Below are positions 6,639 through 13,957 of a stretch of 15,978 nucleotides of DNA, in pieces. The position numbers and the translations under genes are program-made. Positions within the stretch are counted from its first letter, which is position 1, and each line of letters starts with the position of its first letter. Location of the stretch: contig JBEKVR010000116.1 of assembly GCA_049513815.1 (NCBI GenBank), positions 1 through 15,978 of the forward strand. Reading direction: 5' to 3'. This DNA is from Roseiarcus sp049513815. GTDB lineage: Bacteria; Pseudomonadota; Alphaproteobacteria; Rhizobiales; Beijerinckiaceae. A model generated the notes under the pieces. That model was not told the origin of the DNA. It was given only the letters and a program-made list of their open reading frames with translations, and ran no database searches.

Positions 6639-7601
6639 ATGCTCGCCCGCACCGCCGACAATCTGTTCTGGCTTGCCCGCCAGATGGAGCGCGCCGACTT
6701 CACCGCCCGTATGATCGAGGCCACGCTCAGGCTCGAATACCTGCCGCGCTCCGGCGTCGAAGACCCCGCCGTCGAATGGGAGGGCACGCTCAACGCGGTC
6801 GGCGCTTACGACGCCTATATCGTCGGGCGCGCGCACATCGACGAGGCGAGCGCGATCGACTTCCTCACTTTCGATCGCGGCAATCCGTCCTCAATCTGCA
6901 ACTGCCTCGAGAACGCGCGCGCCAACGGCCGCGCGGTGCGCACCGCGCTCACCGTCGAGACCTGGACGGCGATCAACGACGCCTGGCTCGAGCTCAAGCG
7001 CTTCGAAGCCAAGCGGCGACCGGGCAAGGATCTCGACCGCGAGGCGCTGACGCGCTTCCTCGACTACGTCAAGAAGGCCTCGCTCGACTTCGACGGCTCC
7101 TGCTATCGCACGATGCTGCGCAACGACGCCTATTGGTTCAACCGCCTCGGCGTGTTCCTCGAGCGCGCCGACAACACGGCGCGGCTGCTCGACGTGAAGT
7201 ATCATCTGTTGCTGCCATCCAACGAGGCGGTCGGCGGCTCGCTCGATTATTTCCAGTGGGTCGCGATCCTGCGCGCGGTCTCGGCAGCGACGGCCTATCA
7301 CTGGGTCTATCGCGATCGGGTCAAGCCGTGGCTGATCGCCGACCTGCTCATCCTCAAGCCGGCGATGCCGCGCTCGCTGATCGCCTGCTACGTCGGCATC
7401 GATTCATCGCTCGATTCGCTGGCGCGCGAGGACGGACGCTCCGGCCTGGCGCAACGCAAGGCGCGCACGACGCTGGCCGCGCTGGAGCGCGCCGGCATGG
7501 ACGACATCTTTCAAAGCGGCCTGCACGAATTCATCACCGATTTCATCGAGGACAACGCCCGCCTCGCCGACACGATCTCCGAGCAGTACCTGTTCGTCTG
7601 A
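6639..7601 (+). CDS. Alpha-E domain protein (COG2307)
   Basis: This 320-residue all-helical protein shows the two family signatures, ARTADNLFWLARQMERAD (3-20) and RNDAYWFNRLGVFLERADNT (161-180), the latter running on into the ARLLDVKYHLLL segment. The family is almost always encoded beside a COG2308 ATP-grasp protein and is assumed to work with it; no reaction is established. GGAAGG at the end of the upstream gene serves as ribosome-binding site, and the 4-nt gap indicates translational coupling. There is no signal peptide or membrane segment. Confidence 0.88.
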   Translation: MLARTADNLFWLARQMERADFTARMIEATLRLEYLPRSGVEDPAVEWEGTLNAVGAYDAYIVGRAHIDEASAIDFLTFDRGNPSSICNCLENARANGRAVRTALTVETWTAINDAWLELKRFEAKRRPGKDLDREALTRFLDYVKKASLDFDGSCYRTMLRNDAYWFNRLGVFLERADNTARLLDVKYHLLLPSNEAVGGSLDYFQWVAILRAVSAATAYHWVYRDRVKPWLIADLLILKPAMPRSLIACYVGIDSSLDSLAREDGRSGLAQRKARTTLAALERAGMDDIFQSGLHEFITDFIEDNARLADTISEQYLFV

Positions 7602-7639
7602 TCGCGCCGGGCCGGCGGCGAAGCCAAGCCAACCCGAAC

Positions 7640-8458
7640 ATGCGCATCCTTATCGACCACCAGACGACCTACGCCTTCTCTCCGCCGGCCCGCGCGCTGG
7701 TGCAGAACCTGCGGCTGACGCCGCGCAGCTTCGACTCGCAATACGTGCTGCGCTGGCGACTGTCGGTTGACGTCGACGGGGCGCTGCGGCGCAGCGAGGA
7801 CTCGCTCGGCAACGTCGTCCATGCCTTTTCCTACCCGAACCATCTCGAGCGCTTCACCGTCTCGGCGGTCGGCGAGGTCGAGACCGGCGACGCCGTCGGG
7901 GTCGTGCGCGGCGCCGTCGAGCCGCTGCCGGGCGTGATGTTCTTGCGCGCCAGCCCACTCGCCCAAGCCAACGGCGCGTTGCGCGACTTCGCCGCCGACG
8001 CGGTCGGCTCGACCGCAGATCGGCTCGAACGATTGCATCGGCTGATGGCGGCGGTGCACGCGGCGATGGCTTACGAGCCGTCGGAGCGCGAGACGCGAGG
8101 CGGGGCGGCGGAGGCCTTCGCGCTCAGGCGCGGCGACGCCCGCGAATTCGCGCATGTCTTCATCGCCTGCGCGCGCGGGCTCGAGATTCCCGCCCGGTTC
8201 GTCAGCGGCTATCTCGCCGACGAGACGCCGCCGCCCGGGGGTCTGTTCGCCTGGGCCGAAGCCGAGGCGCCAGGCCTCGGTTGGATCGCCTTCGATTCGG
8301 TCCACAAGATCTGCGCCGACGCGCGCTATGTCAGAGTCGCTGTCGGGTTCGACGGTCTCGGCGCGGCGCCATTCCGCCTCGGCCATTCCAGCGGCGCCGA
8401 GGCGCAGGTGGACGCCCACGTCCGCGTCGAGCAAGCCTCCGGCCAGGTCCAGAACTGA
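7640..8458 (+). CDS. Transglutaminase-like protein (COG1305), catalytic Cys and His missing
   Basis: The 272-residue protein has the family N-terminal beta domain (MRILIDHQTTYAFSPPARAL; LRLTPRSFDSQYVLRWRLSV) and a transglutaminase core. In active members the core reads G-x-C-x-x-F-A-H, then S-H-A-W-x-E, then a D in F-D-P. Here the corresponding segments are GDAREFAHVFIA (165-176, Ala167 for Cys), LFAWAEAE (202-209, Phe203 for His) and AFDSVHK (217-223, Asp219 kept). The fold is conserved (GLEIPARFVSGYL, PGLGWIAFD), so this looks like a pseudoenzyme and not a decayed gene. It is the last gene of the COG2308-COG2307 operon, 38 nt after the alpha-E gene, with a weak ribosome-binding site. It may act as a binding or regulatory subunit (inference). 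Confidence 0.85.
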   Translation: MRILIDHQTTYAFSPPARALVQNLRLTPRSFDSQYVLRWRLSVDVDGALRRSEDSLGNVVHAFSYPNHLERFTVSAVGEVETGDAVGVVRGAVEPLPGVMFLRASPLAQANGALRDFAADAVGSTADRLERLHRLMAAVHAAMAYEPSERETRGGAAEAFALRRGDAREFAHVFIACARGLEIPARFVSGYLADETPPPGGLFAWAEAEAPGLGWIAFDSVHKICADARYVRVAVGFDGLGAAPFRLGHSSGAEAQVDAHVRVEQASGQVQN

Positions 8459-8497
8459 CCCTTCCGCAGCTTGCCGCAACGATCGCGATCGCGCGCC

Positions 8498-8836
8498 TCA
8501 GTCGAACCAGGCGTCGACCGGCGGCGCGCCGGCCGCATCCGCTGACTTCCCGCCCTGGCGGGCCGCCTTGCGTTCGAGCGCCGGATCGCGGCCGTTGGCG
8601 ACGTCGGCCATGATCTTACGCACCGCCTCGCGCGCGTCGTCGAGCGAGATCGCCGCGCAGGAGCCGAGCGGAATGCGCCGGCGCACGCCAGACCGCGTGT
8701 ACTGGGCGAGATAGGTCTTCCGTCCGCTCGAAGTGACGCGGACGCCGAGACCCGCCTGCTTGTCGTCGAAGACCATCTTGTCGCGGCGTCCTTCCGGACA
8801 GCGCAAAGATTCGAGAAACTCCACCGTTAGCCGCAT
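8498..8836 (-). CDS. Stand-alone arm-type DNA-binding domain of a tyrosine recombinase (DUF4102-like)
   Basis: The 112-residue protein matches the N-terminal arm-binding domain of phage-type integrases: DKMVFDDKQAGLGVRVTSSG (19-38), KTYLAQYTRSGVRRRIPLG (40-58), ISLDDAREAVRKIMADVANG (63-82) and DPALERKAAR (84-93). Integrases of this type are normally about 400 residues. The core-binding and catalytic domains are absent, and the downstream DNA belongs to the convergent transglutaminase-like gene. It is therefore a truncated remnant or a domain retained as a small DNA-binding protein. The ribosome-binding site GGGAGG at 8841-8846, 4 nt before ATG 8836, and the uninterrupted frame favour expression. 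An inverted repeat at 8850-8865 lies just upstream. Confidence 0.75.
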   Translation of the reverse strand: MRLTVEFLESLRCPEGRRDKMVFDDKQAGLGVRVTSSGRKTYLAQYTRSGVRRRIPLGSCAAISLDDAREAVRKIMADVANGRDPALERKAARQGGKSADAAGAPPVDAWFD

Positions 8837-8840
8837 GACG

Positions 8841-8846
8841 CCTCCC
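8841..8846 (-). promoter_or_regulatory. Ribosome-binding site of the arm-domain gene
   Basis: The minus strand reads GGGAGG, 4 nt before ATG 8836-8834. It decides this start over the in-frame start at 8872. Confidence 0.65.
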
Positions 8847-8849
8847 TGT

Positions 8850-8865
8850 GTCCGCCTGGGCGGAC
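8850..8865. promoter_or_regulatory. Inverted repeat GTCCGCC-TG-GGCGGAC
   Basis: Two perfect 7-bp arms separated by 2 bp lie 3 bp upstream of the ribosome-binding site of the arm-domain gene. This could be an operator for autoregulation or a hairpin that hides the ribosome-binding site. There is no T-run to suggest a terminator of the upstream sseA transcript. Confidence 0.4.
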
Positions 8866-8878
8866 GCTTCAAGGTCGT

Positions 8879-8944
8879 TCACCCCCCATGCCATTGATAA
8901 CCGGTGGTCCGCAGAACCGAACTAAGAAATCTTTTAATTTTCAT
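8879..8944 (-). CDS. Possible 21-residue peptide ORF
   Basis: A short frame begins MKIKRFLSSVL and ends GYQWHGG before TGA. It lies between sseA and the arm-domain gene, in a patch that is A+T-rich for this genome (its first codons read AAAATTAAAAGATTTCTT). The upstream sequence (GAAACGGTG) is only a weak ribosome-binding site. The A+T-rich patch could equally be the promoter of the arm-domain gene. No family was recognised, and the ORF may be chance. Confidence 0.2.
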   Translation of the reverse strand: MKIKRFLSSVLRTTGYQWHGG

Positions 8945-8979
8945 CACCGTTTCAGCGACGTGGTTCCTGGGGCGGCGAG

Positions 8980-9834
8980 TCAGGACGTCGTCGCGGGGCC
9001 GGTCGCGACCGGACAATCGGCGCGCGCGCCCCATTCGGACCAGGAACCGTCGTAGAGTCCGGCGACCTGGCCGCCCGCTTCCTCGACCGCCAGGGCGAGG
9101 ACGGCGGCGGTGACGCCCGAGCCGCAGGTCGTGACGATCGGCTTGGCGAGATTGACCCCGCGGGCGGCGAAGGCGTGCTGGAGCGCGGCGCCTCGTTTCA
9201 GTCGGCCGCGCTCGACGATCTCGACGAACGGCAGATTGAGGCTGCCGGGAATGTGGCCGCTGCGCACGCCCGCTCGCGGCTCGGACCTGCGGCCTTCGAA
9301 GCGATCGGCCGGCCGCGCGTCGACGATTTGGGCCGAGTCCGCCGCCAGCGTCCGCCGCACGTCGTCGAGCGAGGCGACGAAGGCGTGATTGAGCCGCGGC
9401 GTAAAGCGACGCGGGCGGGGATGCGCGTCGCCGGATTCGATGGGGCGGCCCTCGAGCCGCCATTGCGGCAGGCCGCCGTCAAGGATCGCGACCTCCTCGG
9501 CGCCGAAGGCGCGCATTGTCCACCACACCCGGGCGGCGGCGAACAGGCCCGGCGAATCGTAGACGACGAAGCTCATGCCGTCGCCCAAGCCAAGCGCCGT
9601 CATCTCGTCGGCGAACTTCTGCGGGTCGGGCAGCATGTGCGGCAGACCGGTCGACGCGTCGGCGATCACGTCGATGTCGAAAAACACCGCGCCGGGGATA
9701 TGGCCGACGCGGAACTCATCGGCCCCCACGCGTCCGGTCAACGGCAAGTGCCAGGAACCATCGACGATTCCGACCTCCGGATCGCTGAGATGGTCGGCCA
9801 GCCAATCGGTGGCGACGAAATTCTCACGGGTCAT
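8980..9834 (-). CDS. sseA: 3-mercaptopyruvate sulfurtransferase (tandem rhodanese)
   Basis: The 284-residue enzyme moves sulfur from 3-mercaptopyruvate to thiol acceptors or cyanide. It has an N-terminal inactive rhodanese domain (VGIVDGSWHLP at 21-31; GHIPGAVFFDID at 44-55) and a C-terminal active one (IVDARPADRFEG at 170-181; GHIPGSLNLPF at 193-203). The catalytic loop is CGSGVTA with Cys237, the signature of MST rather than thiosulfate sulfurtransferase. There is no signal peptide, so it is cytoplasmic. ATG 9834 has GAAGGAAG about 8 nt upstream. It is the third gene of the cysK-alaX-sseA set, 29 nt after alaX, so cysteine synthesis and cysteine-derived sulfur use are co-transcribed. Confidence 0.93.
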   Translation of the reverse strand: MTRENFVATDWLADHLSDPEVGIVDGSWHLPLTGRVGADEFRVGHIPGAVFFDIDVIADASTGLPHMLPDPQKFADEMTALGLGDGMSFVVYDSPGLFAAARVWWTMRAFGAEEVAILDGGLPQWRLEGRPIESGDAHPRPRRFTPRLNHAFVASLDDVRRTLAADSAQIVDARPADRFEGRRSEPRAGVRSGHIPGSLNLPFVEIVERGRLKRGAALQHAFAARGVNLAKPIVTTCGSGVTAAVLALAVEEAGGQVAGLYDGSWSEWGARADCPVATGPATTS

Positions 9835-9863
9835 GGGCAGAGCTTCCTTCGACGAAATGCGCT

Positions 9864-10586
9864 TCAATCGCTCGTGGCGTCGAGGGCGATGCGCACGCGT
9901 CGGTTGATCCGGCCTTTCTTCTCGACGCCGACGACGCTGGCGCGGCCGATTTCGCCAGTGTGCGCAACATGGGTTCCGCCGCAGGGTTGGAGGTCGAGGC
10001 CGACGATCTCGACCAGCCGCACGCGGCCGGCTCCGGTCGGCGGTTTGACCGACATGGTCTTGACCAGGCCGGGATTGGCGGCGAGTTCCTCGTCGCTGAT
10101 CCAGCGCGTGCGCACCTCGGCGTCGGCGGCGATGAGCGCGTTGAGGCGTGCTTCGACTTCGACCTTGTCGACGACCGCTTCGCCCGAATCGAAATCGAGC
10201 CGCCCCTCGCCGTCGCCGACCGACCCGCCGGTGACCGGGTAGGGCAGGACGACGCTGAGCAGGTGCAGCGCCGTGTGGGCGCGCATGCGCTTGTAACGCG
10301 TGTCCCAATCAAGGCGCGCAACGACACTATCGCCGACCGCGGGCAGCCGCGCGCCCGGCGCCGGCGCGTGGAGGATTGTCTGCCGGTCGGCGTCGTAGAC
10401 CGCGTCGACGATCTCGATCTCGGCGCCGTCGGCGAGAACGAGTCTCCCGCGATCGCCGGGCTGGCCGCCGCCGCGCGGATAGAACAGGACGGAGTCGAGC
10501 GCGATTCCGGCGGGGGAGGCGGCGACCACGCGCGCCTCCGCCTCGCGCCGGTAGGGTTCGTCGCGGAACAGCAGCTGGGTCGTCAT
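9864..10586 (-). CDS. alaX: Alanyl-tRNA editing protein AlaX
   Basis: This is a free-standing relative of the AlaRS editing domain that hydrolyses mischarged Ser-tRNA(Ala) or Gly-tRNA(Ala). The 240-residue protein shows FYPRGGGQPGDRG (35-47), the zinc-site histidines in HTALHLL (H104, H108), the second zinc pair in CGGTH (C202, H206) and GEIGRASVVGVEKKGRINRR (211-230). All four zinc ligands are present, so it should be active. The size fits the medium AlaX class with an added N-terminal domain. Its ATG overlaps the cysK stop as ATGA, indicating translational coupling. Location between cysK and sseA is noteworthy, since O-acetylserine metabolism draws on serine, the amino acid whose mischarging AlaX corrects. 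Confidence 0.92.
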   Translation of the reverse strand: MTTQLLFRDEPYRREAEARVVAASPAGIALDSVLFYPRGGGQPGDRGRLVLADGAEIEIVDAVYDADRQTILHAPAPGARLPAVGDSVVARLDWDTRYKRMRAHTALHLLSVVLPYPVTGGSVGDGEGRLDFDSGEAVVDKVEVEARLNALIAADAEVRTRWISDEELAANPGLVKTMSVKPPTGAGRVRLVEIVGLDLQPCGGTHVAHTGEIGRASVVGVEKKGRINRRVRIALDATSD

Positions 10587-11614
10587 AGAAAAGCCTGCGG
10601 GATCAAGGCGCGGCGGTTCAGCCAGTTCGGCACAGGGAGAGTCTTTTCGCGCAGGAAGACTGGGTTGAACAGCTTGGAGGCGTAACGTGCGCCCGAATCA
10701 CACAGCAAGGTTACGATCGTACGGCCGGGACCAAGCTCGCGCGCCAGCCGGATCGCGCCGGCGATGTTGACGCCCGACGAGCCGCCGAGCAGCAATCCTT
10801 CCTGTTCTACGAGGTCGAAGATGAGGCGCAGCGCCTCATCGTCGGGAATGCGGTAGGCGAAATCGACCGGCGCGGCCTCGAGATTGGCGGTGATGCGCGA
10901 CTGGCCGATGCCCTCAGTGACCGAGGACCCTTCGCTCTCGAGAACGCCACGGGTGTAATAGGCGTAGAGGGATGCGCCGAACGGATCGGCGAGGGCGATC
11001 TTGACCCGCTTGTCGCGCTCCTTGAGCGCCATGGCGACGCCGGCGAGCGTGCCGCCGGTGCCGACCGCGCTGACGAAGCCGTCGATGCGCCCCTGGGTCT
11101 GCTCCCAGATTTCCGGCCCCGTGGTTTCGTAATGGCCGCGGCGATTGGCGACGTTGTCGAACTGGTTGGCCCAGACCGCGCCGCGCGGCTCTGTTTTCGC
11201 AAGCATTTCAGCGAGTCGTCCCGAGTATCTAACGTAGTTGTTGGGGTTGGAGTAGGGCGCCGCCGGCACTTCGATCAGCTCGGCCCCAACCATCCGCAGC
11301 ATGTCTTTCTTTTCCTGCGCCTGGGTGTCCGGGATGACGATTACGCTGCGGAATCCGAGCGCTGCGGCGACCATGCCGATGCCGATGCCGGTGTTGCCGG
11401 CCGTGCCTTCGACGATGACCCCGCCGGGCTGCAGTTTTCCGCGCGCCATCGCGTCGCGAATGATCGCGAGGGCGGCGCGGTCCTTGACCGAACCGCCGGG
11501 GTTCATGAACTCGGCCTTGCCGAGGATCGTGCAACCTGTCGCCGCCGACGCGGCCCGCAACTTGACGAGCGGCGTATTTCCGATGGATTCGATGACGGTC
11601 GGGCTGAAAGGCAT
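10583..11614 (-). CDS. cysK: Cysteine synthase A (O-acetylserine sulfhydrylase)
   Basis: This cytoplasmic PLP enzyme makes cysteine from O-acetylserine and sulfide. The 343-residue protein has IGNTPLVKL (11-19), the PLP lysine in PGGSVKDR (K44), EGTAGNTGIG (69-78, with Ala where many members have Ser), GTGGTLAG (185-192), GGSSGVN (277-283) and LLCDSGARYASKLFN (303-317). It is slightly longer than the enterobacterial CysK, with the extra residues at the C-terminus, as in several alphaproteobacterial forms. ATG 11614 is preceded by GAGGT at 5 nt; the upstream in-frame start at 11668 adds 18 residues unlike the family. Cystathionine beta-synthase-like activity cannot be excluded from sequence. 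It is the first gene of the operon. Confidence 0.92.
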   Translation of the reverse strand: MPFSPTVIESIGNTPLVKLRAASAATGCTILGKAEFMNPGGSVKDRAALAIIRDAMARGKLQPGGVIVEGTAGNTGIGIGMVAAALGFRSVIVIPDTQAQEKKDMLRMVGAELIEVPAAPYSNPNNYVRYSGRLAEMLAKTEPRGAVWANQFDNVANRRGHYETTGPEIWEQTQGRIDGFVSAVGTGGTLAGVAMALKERDKRVKIALADPFGASLYAYYTRGVLESEGSSVTEGIGQSRITANLEAAPVDFAYRIPDDEALRLIFDLVEQEGLLLGGSSGVNIAGAIRLARELGPGRTIVTLLCDSGARYASKLFNPVFLREKTLPVPNWLNRRALIPQAFL

Positions 11615-11795
11615 GCTGACCTCGTTGCGGCGGGCGGGCACGCTAGGCGAACCCGCCGGCGCGAACAAGTTGGCGTTACCGCTGTAGCGGCGCCTTCGTC
11701 ACATCGGCCATGATGCGGCCGTTATTTTCGCCTTTGTTCGCCGCCGCCGCGATAGCCCGGACGTAAGCAAAACCTTCACGCCGAGGGGCGATCGT
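11615..11795. other. Divergent promoter region, cysK operon / DUF535 gene
   Basis: This 181-bp region lies between two divergent starts and should carry both promoters. It has short inverted words (CGGCC ... GGCCG around 11705-11721), and the minus strand contains a possible 11-codon leader ORF (MADVTKAPLQR). I see no clear regulator site or riboswitch. Confidence 0.4.
11783..11788 (+). promoter_or_regulatory. Ribosome-binding site supporting a TTG start
   Basis: GAGGGG lies 7 nt before TTG 11796-11798. It supports the unusual TTG start of the DUF535 gene over the in-frame ATG at 11847. Confidence 0.5.
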
Positions 11796-12740
11796 TTGGC
11801 GACAATCCTGCAGAGGACCGGCTTCGCCGGCGCCAAGTCCGCCTTGATGAATTACGCTCCGGTGTTTACCGCGTCGCACTCGCCCTCGCCGGTTGCACGC
11901 TACGACAAGGCGATGCGGCTCTATCTGCTGCGGTCTCTGCTGTCGCCGATCGTGTCGACCCGTTGGGCGCGGTTCATTCACGGCTACCACCGTGCGTTCG
12001 AGGTGGGGCCGCCCCCGTCGCGGGTGCTCCTCAAGCCGGTGCGCAGCTATATCCACCTCCGACTCGGCCCGACGGCGCGGTTCGACCTCCTGCGCGGTCA
12101 CTACCGGCTGTTTCGCCAGCTCTTCTCGCCCACGTGTGTGCAGCGCGTCTGTGGCGGCGAGCCCATCGTGGTGGCCGAACTCGCGGCGCGAAATGGCAGC
12201 GTCTATTGCTTGGCGATCGTTGCCGCGACCCGCGTTTCGATGCAGCGCGAGGGCGAGGTGGCGATCATTCTCGTCAAGCGCGGCGTCGAAGCGCCGGTCA
12301 GCAAGTTGTCATTCGCGTTCGCCCGAGTCGACGGGCGGCTCGCCGTGCTCATTGGCGGGTTGCAGGGGCCGTCGACCGGCCATAAGCGCGACGTGATCGA
12401 CGCGACGCGCGAGCTGCACGGCCTGCGACCCAAGGATGCGACCCTGCTTGCCGCACGCGCCCTCGCCAAGGCGGTTGGGGCGACGTCCGTCCACGCCATC
12501 GCCAATCGCAATCACGTTCTGAATCGGCTGAGCGGCGCCTCGAGGCTTGCGGATTACGACGCCTATTGGCGCGAGCGCGGCGCGACGCCCGGCGGCCCGC
12601 TCGGCTTCGTCTTTCCGCCGCTCGGCGAGGTTGTCGCCGAAAGCGGCGGCCGCGGCGCGTTCAAGGCGGAGATCGTCTCGACGATGCAACGCTTCGTAAC
12701 CGCCCACCCGCGGGCCGTCGACGCCCGAGCGCTTCGCTGA
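11796..12740 (+). CDS. VirK/YbjX family protein (DUF535)
   Basis: The 314-residue protein matches DUF535. Its conserved C-terminal block is IGGLQGPSTGHKRDVIDATR (186-205), ELHGLRPKDATLLAARALAK (206-225) and VHAIANRNHV (232-241). The N-terminal half contains RWARFIHGYHRAFEV (57-70) and RLGPTARFDLLRGHYRLF (89-106), also usual in the family. Members (VirK in Shigella, YbjX in Escherichia) have been linked to virulence factor export and envelope stress; their reaction is unknown, so no function is assigned. There is no clear signal peptide. The TTG start is chosen for its GAGGGG at 7 nt. A YdcF-like gene follows after 24 nt in the same direction. Confidence 0.8.
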   Translation: MATILQRTGFAGAKSALMNYAPVFTASHSPSPVARYDKAMRLYLLRSLLSPIVSTRWARFIHGYHRAFEVGPPPSRVLLKPVRSYIHLRLGPTARFDLLRGHYRLFRQLFSPTCVQRVCGGEPIVVAELAARNGSVYCLAIVAATRVSMQREGEVAIILVKRGVEAPVSKLSFAFARVDGRLAVLIGGLQGPSTGHKRDVIDATRELHGLRPKDATLLAARALAKAVGATSVHAIANRNHVLNRLSGASRLADYDAYWRERGATPGGPLGFVFPPLGEVVAESGGRGAFKAEIVSTMQRFVTAHPRAVDARALR

Positions 12741-12764
12741 ATTGGTCGGGTGGGGCAGGTCTAG

Positions 12765-13550
12765 ATGTTTTTCATCGCTTCAAAAGCGCTGTGGTTCTTC
12801 GCTGCGCCGAGCGCGCTGCTGATTCTCGGCGCGCTGATCGGCGCCGCCTTTTCGGCGCGCCGCAGCGGCCAGCTCCTCGCGCTTGGCTGCCTTGCCATCC
12901 TACTGGTCATCGGCGCCGCGCCCGCCGGCGCGCTTCTGATTGCGCCACTGGAGAACCGCTTCCCCGCGCCGCCCGCTAACGCGCCGCCGCCCTACGGCGT
13001 CATCGTTCTGGGCGGCGCGATCGACGAAGACATCAGCTTCGCGCGCGGGCAGACGACGTTCGACGAAGGCGCTGAGCGGCTGACCCAGGCGGCAATCCTC
13101 GCGCGCCGCTATCCGTCGGCGCGGATCATATACACCGGCGGCAGCAACTCCCTGCTCGGCCGACCGTCGAGCGAGGCGGAGCAGGCGCGAAACCTGCTGG
13201 TCGCCATGGGCGTCGACGCCCAGCGCATCATGCTGGAAACGCGCTCGCGCAACACCGACGAGAACGCGCGCTTCACCGCGGCGATGGTCCACCCCGAACC
13301 TAGCCAGACTTGGCTGATCGTCACCTCCGCCTACCATATGCCGCGGGCGATGGGACTGTTCCGCAAGGCGGGCTTCGCGGCGATCGCCGATCCCGTCGAC
13401 TATCGCACCGCGGACGGGCGCGGCGATTGGCGCTTGAACGTCAACTTGCCGCACGGCCTCGTGCTGTTCGACCTCGCCGTGCACGAATGGATTGGGCTCG
13501 TCGCCTATCGGCTCAGCGACCGCATCGACGCCTTCTTTCCCCGTCCGTGA
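12765..13550 (+). CDS. YdcF/ElyC-like inner-membrane protein (DUF218)
   Basis: The 261-residue protein has two N-terminal membrane helices (about 8-30 and 36-61) followed by a DUF218 domain: GVIVLGGAIDED (78-89), RRYPSARIIYTGGSNS (114-129), ETRSRNTDENARFTAAM (158-174) and WLIVTSAYHMPRAMGLFRKAG (183-203, key residues TSAYHMPRA). ElyC acts in envelope biogenesis and lipid-carrier metabolism in E. coli; transfer of that role here is inference. It is probably co-transcribed with the DUF535 gene. Its stop is 3 nt from the stop of the convergent DUF3253 gene. Confidence 0.85.
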   Translation: MFFIASKALWFFAAPSALLILGALIGAAFSARRSGQLLALGCLAILLVIGAAPAGALLIAPLENRFPAPPANAPPPYGVIVLGGAIDEDISFARGQTTFDEGAERLTQAAILARRYPSARIIYTGGSNSLLGRPSSEAEQARNLLVAMGVDAQRIMLETRSRNTDENARFTAAMVHPEPSQTWLIVTSAYHMPRAMGLFRKAGFAAIADPVDYRTADGRGDWRLNVNLPHGLVLFDLAVHEWIGLVAYRLSDRIDAFFPRP

Positions 13551-13553
13551 GCG

Positions 13554-13856
13554 TCACTCGACCCTCGGCGCCCCGAGACGGTAGACGCCTCGGAAGTCGC
13601 GGGGATCGGCGGGTTTGCCTTTGCGAAAGATGACAAGTCGGCCGGCCTCGGCGAGCCGGACGGCGGCGGCGCGCACGCCCGACAGATGGCCACGCCAGGC
13701 GAGCGCGTCCTCGCCGCGAGCGGCGGCGTAGGCTACGGCGGCGTCGGTCGGGTTGATCGATCGGCCCGGGCCTGCTTCGGCGCAGAGTGCGAGAATGACG
13801 TCTTCGAGGTTTGGCGAATCGGGTTGGGCGGGGGCGCTGGTCATGGCCGGGCTCAT
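13554..13856 (-). CDS. DUF3253 family protein
   Basis: This small soluble protein of about 100 residues has the DUF3253 pattern: LEDVILALCAEAGPGRSINP, W-R-G-H-L-S-G-V-R-A-A-A-V-R-L, then GRLVIFRKGKPADPRDFRG and a closing YRLG. The arrangement suggests a winged-helix-like fold; function is unknown. The start is uncertain: ATG 13856 and ATG 13844 are both in frame and neither has a good ribosome-binding site. An earlier frame start at 13964 would overlap the divergent GST start and is unlikely. It converges on the YdcF-like gene with 3 nt between stops, and is divergent from the GST gene. Confidence 0.78.
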   Translation of the reverse strand: MSPAMTSAPAQPDSPNLEDVILALCAEAGPGRSINPTDAAVAYAAARGEDALAWRGHLSGVRAAAVRLAEAGRLVIFRKGKPADPRDFRGVYRLGAPRVE

Positions 13857-13957
13857 GCGGCGGCGACCGGGCGCGGTCAAGCCGCGCCTGTCGCGCTCTT
13901 GACAGCCCGCGGCGGCGCGCCGCAGGAACAGGCGGTGCAAGATGAGGGGCGCCGTCG

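Noticed and set aside
8480..8491. Palindrome CGATCGCGATCG between the convergent transglutaminase-like and arm-domain genes as a terminator
   Set aside because: It has no loop or T-run, and such GATCGC words are frequent in high-GC DNA.
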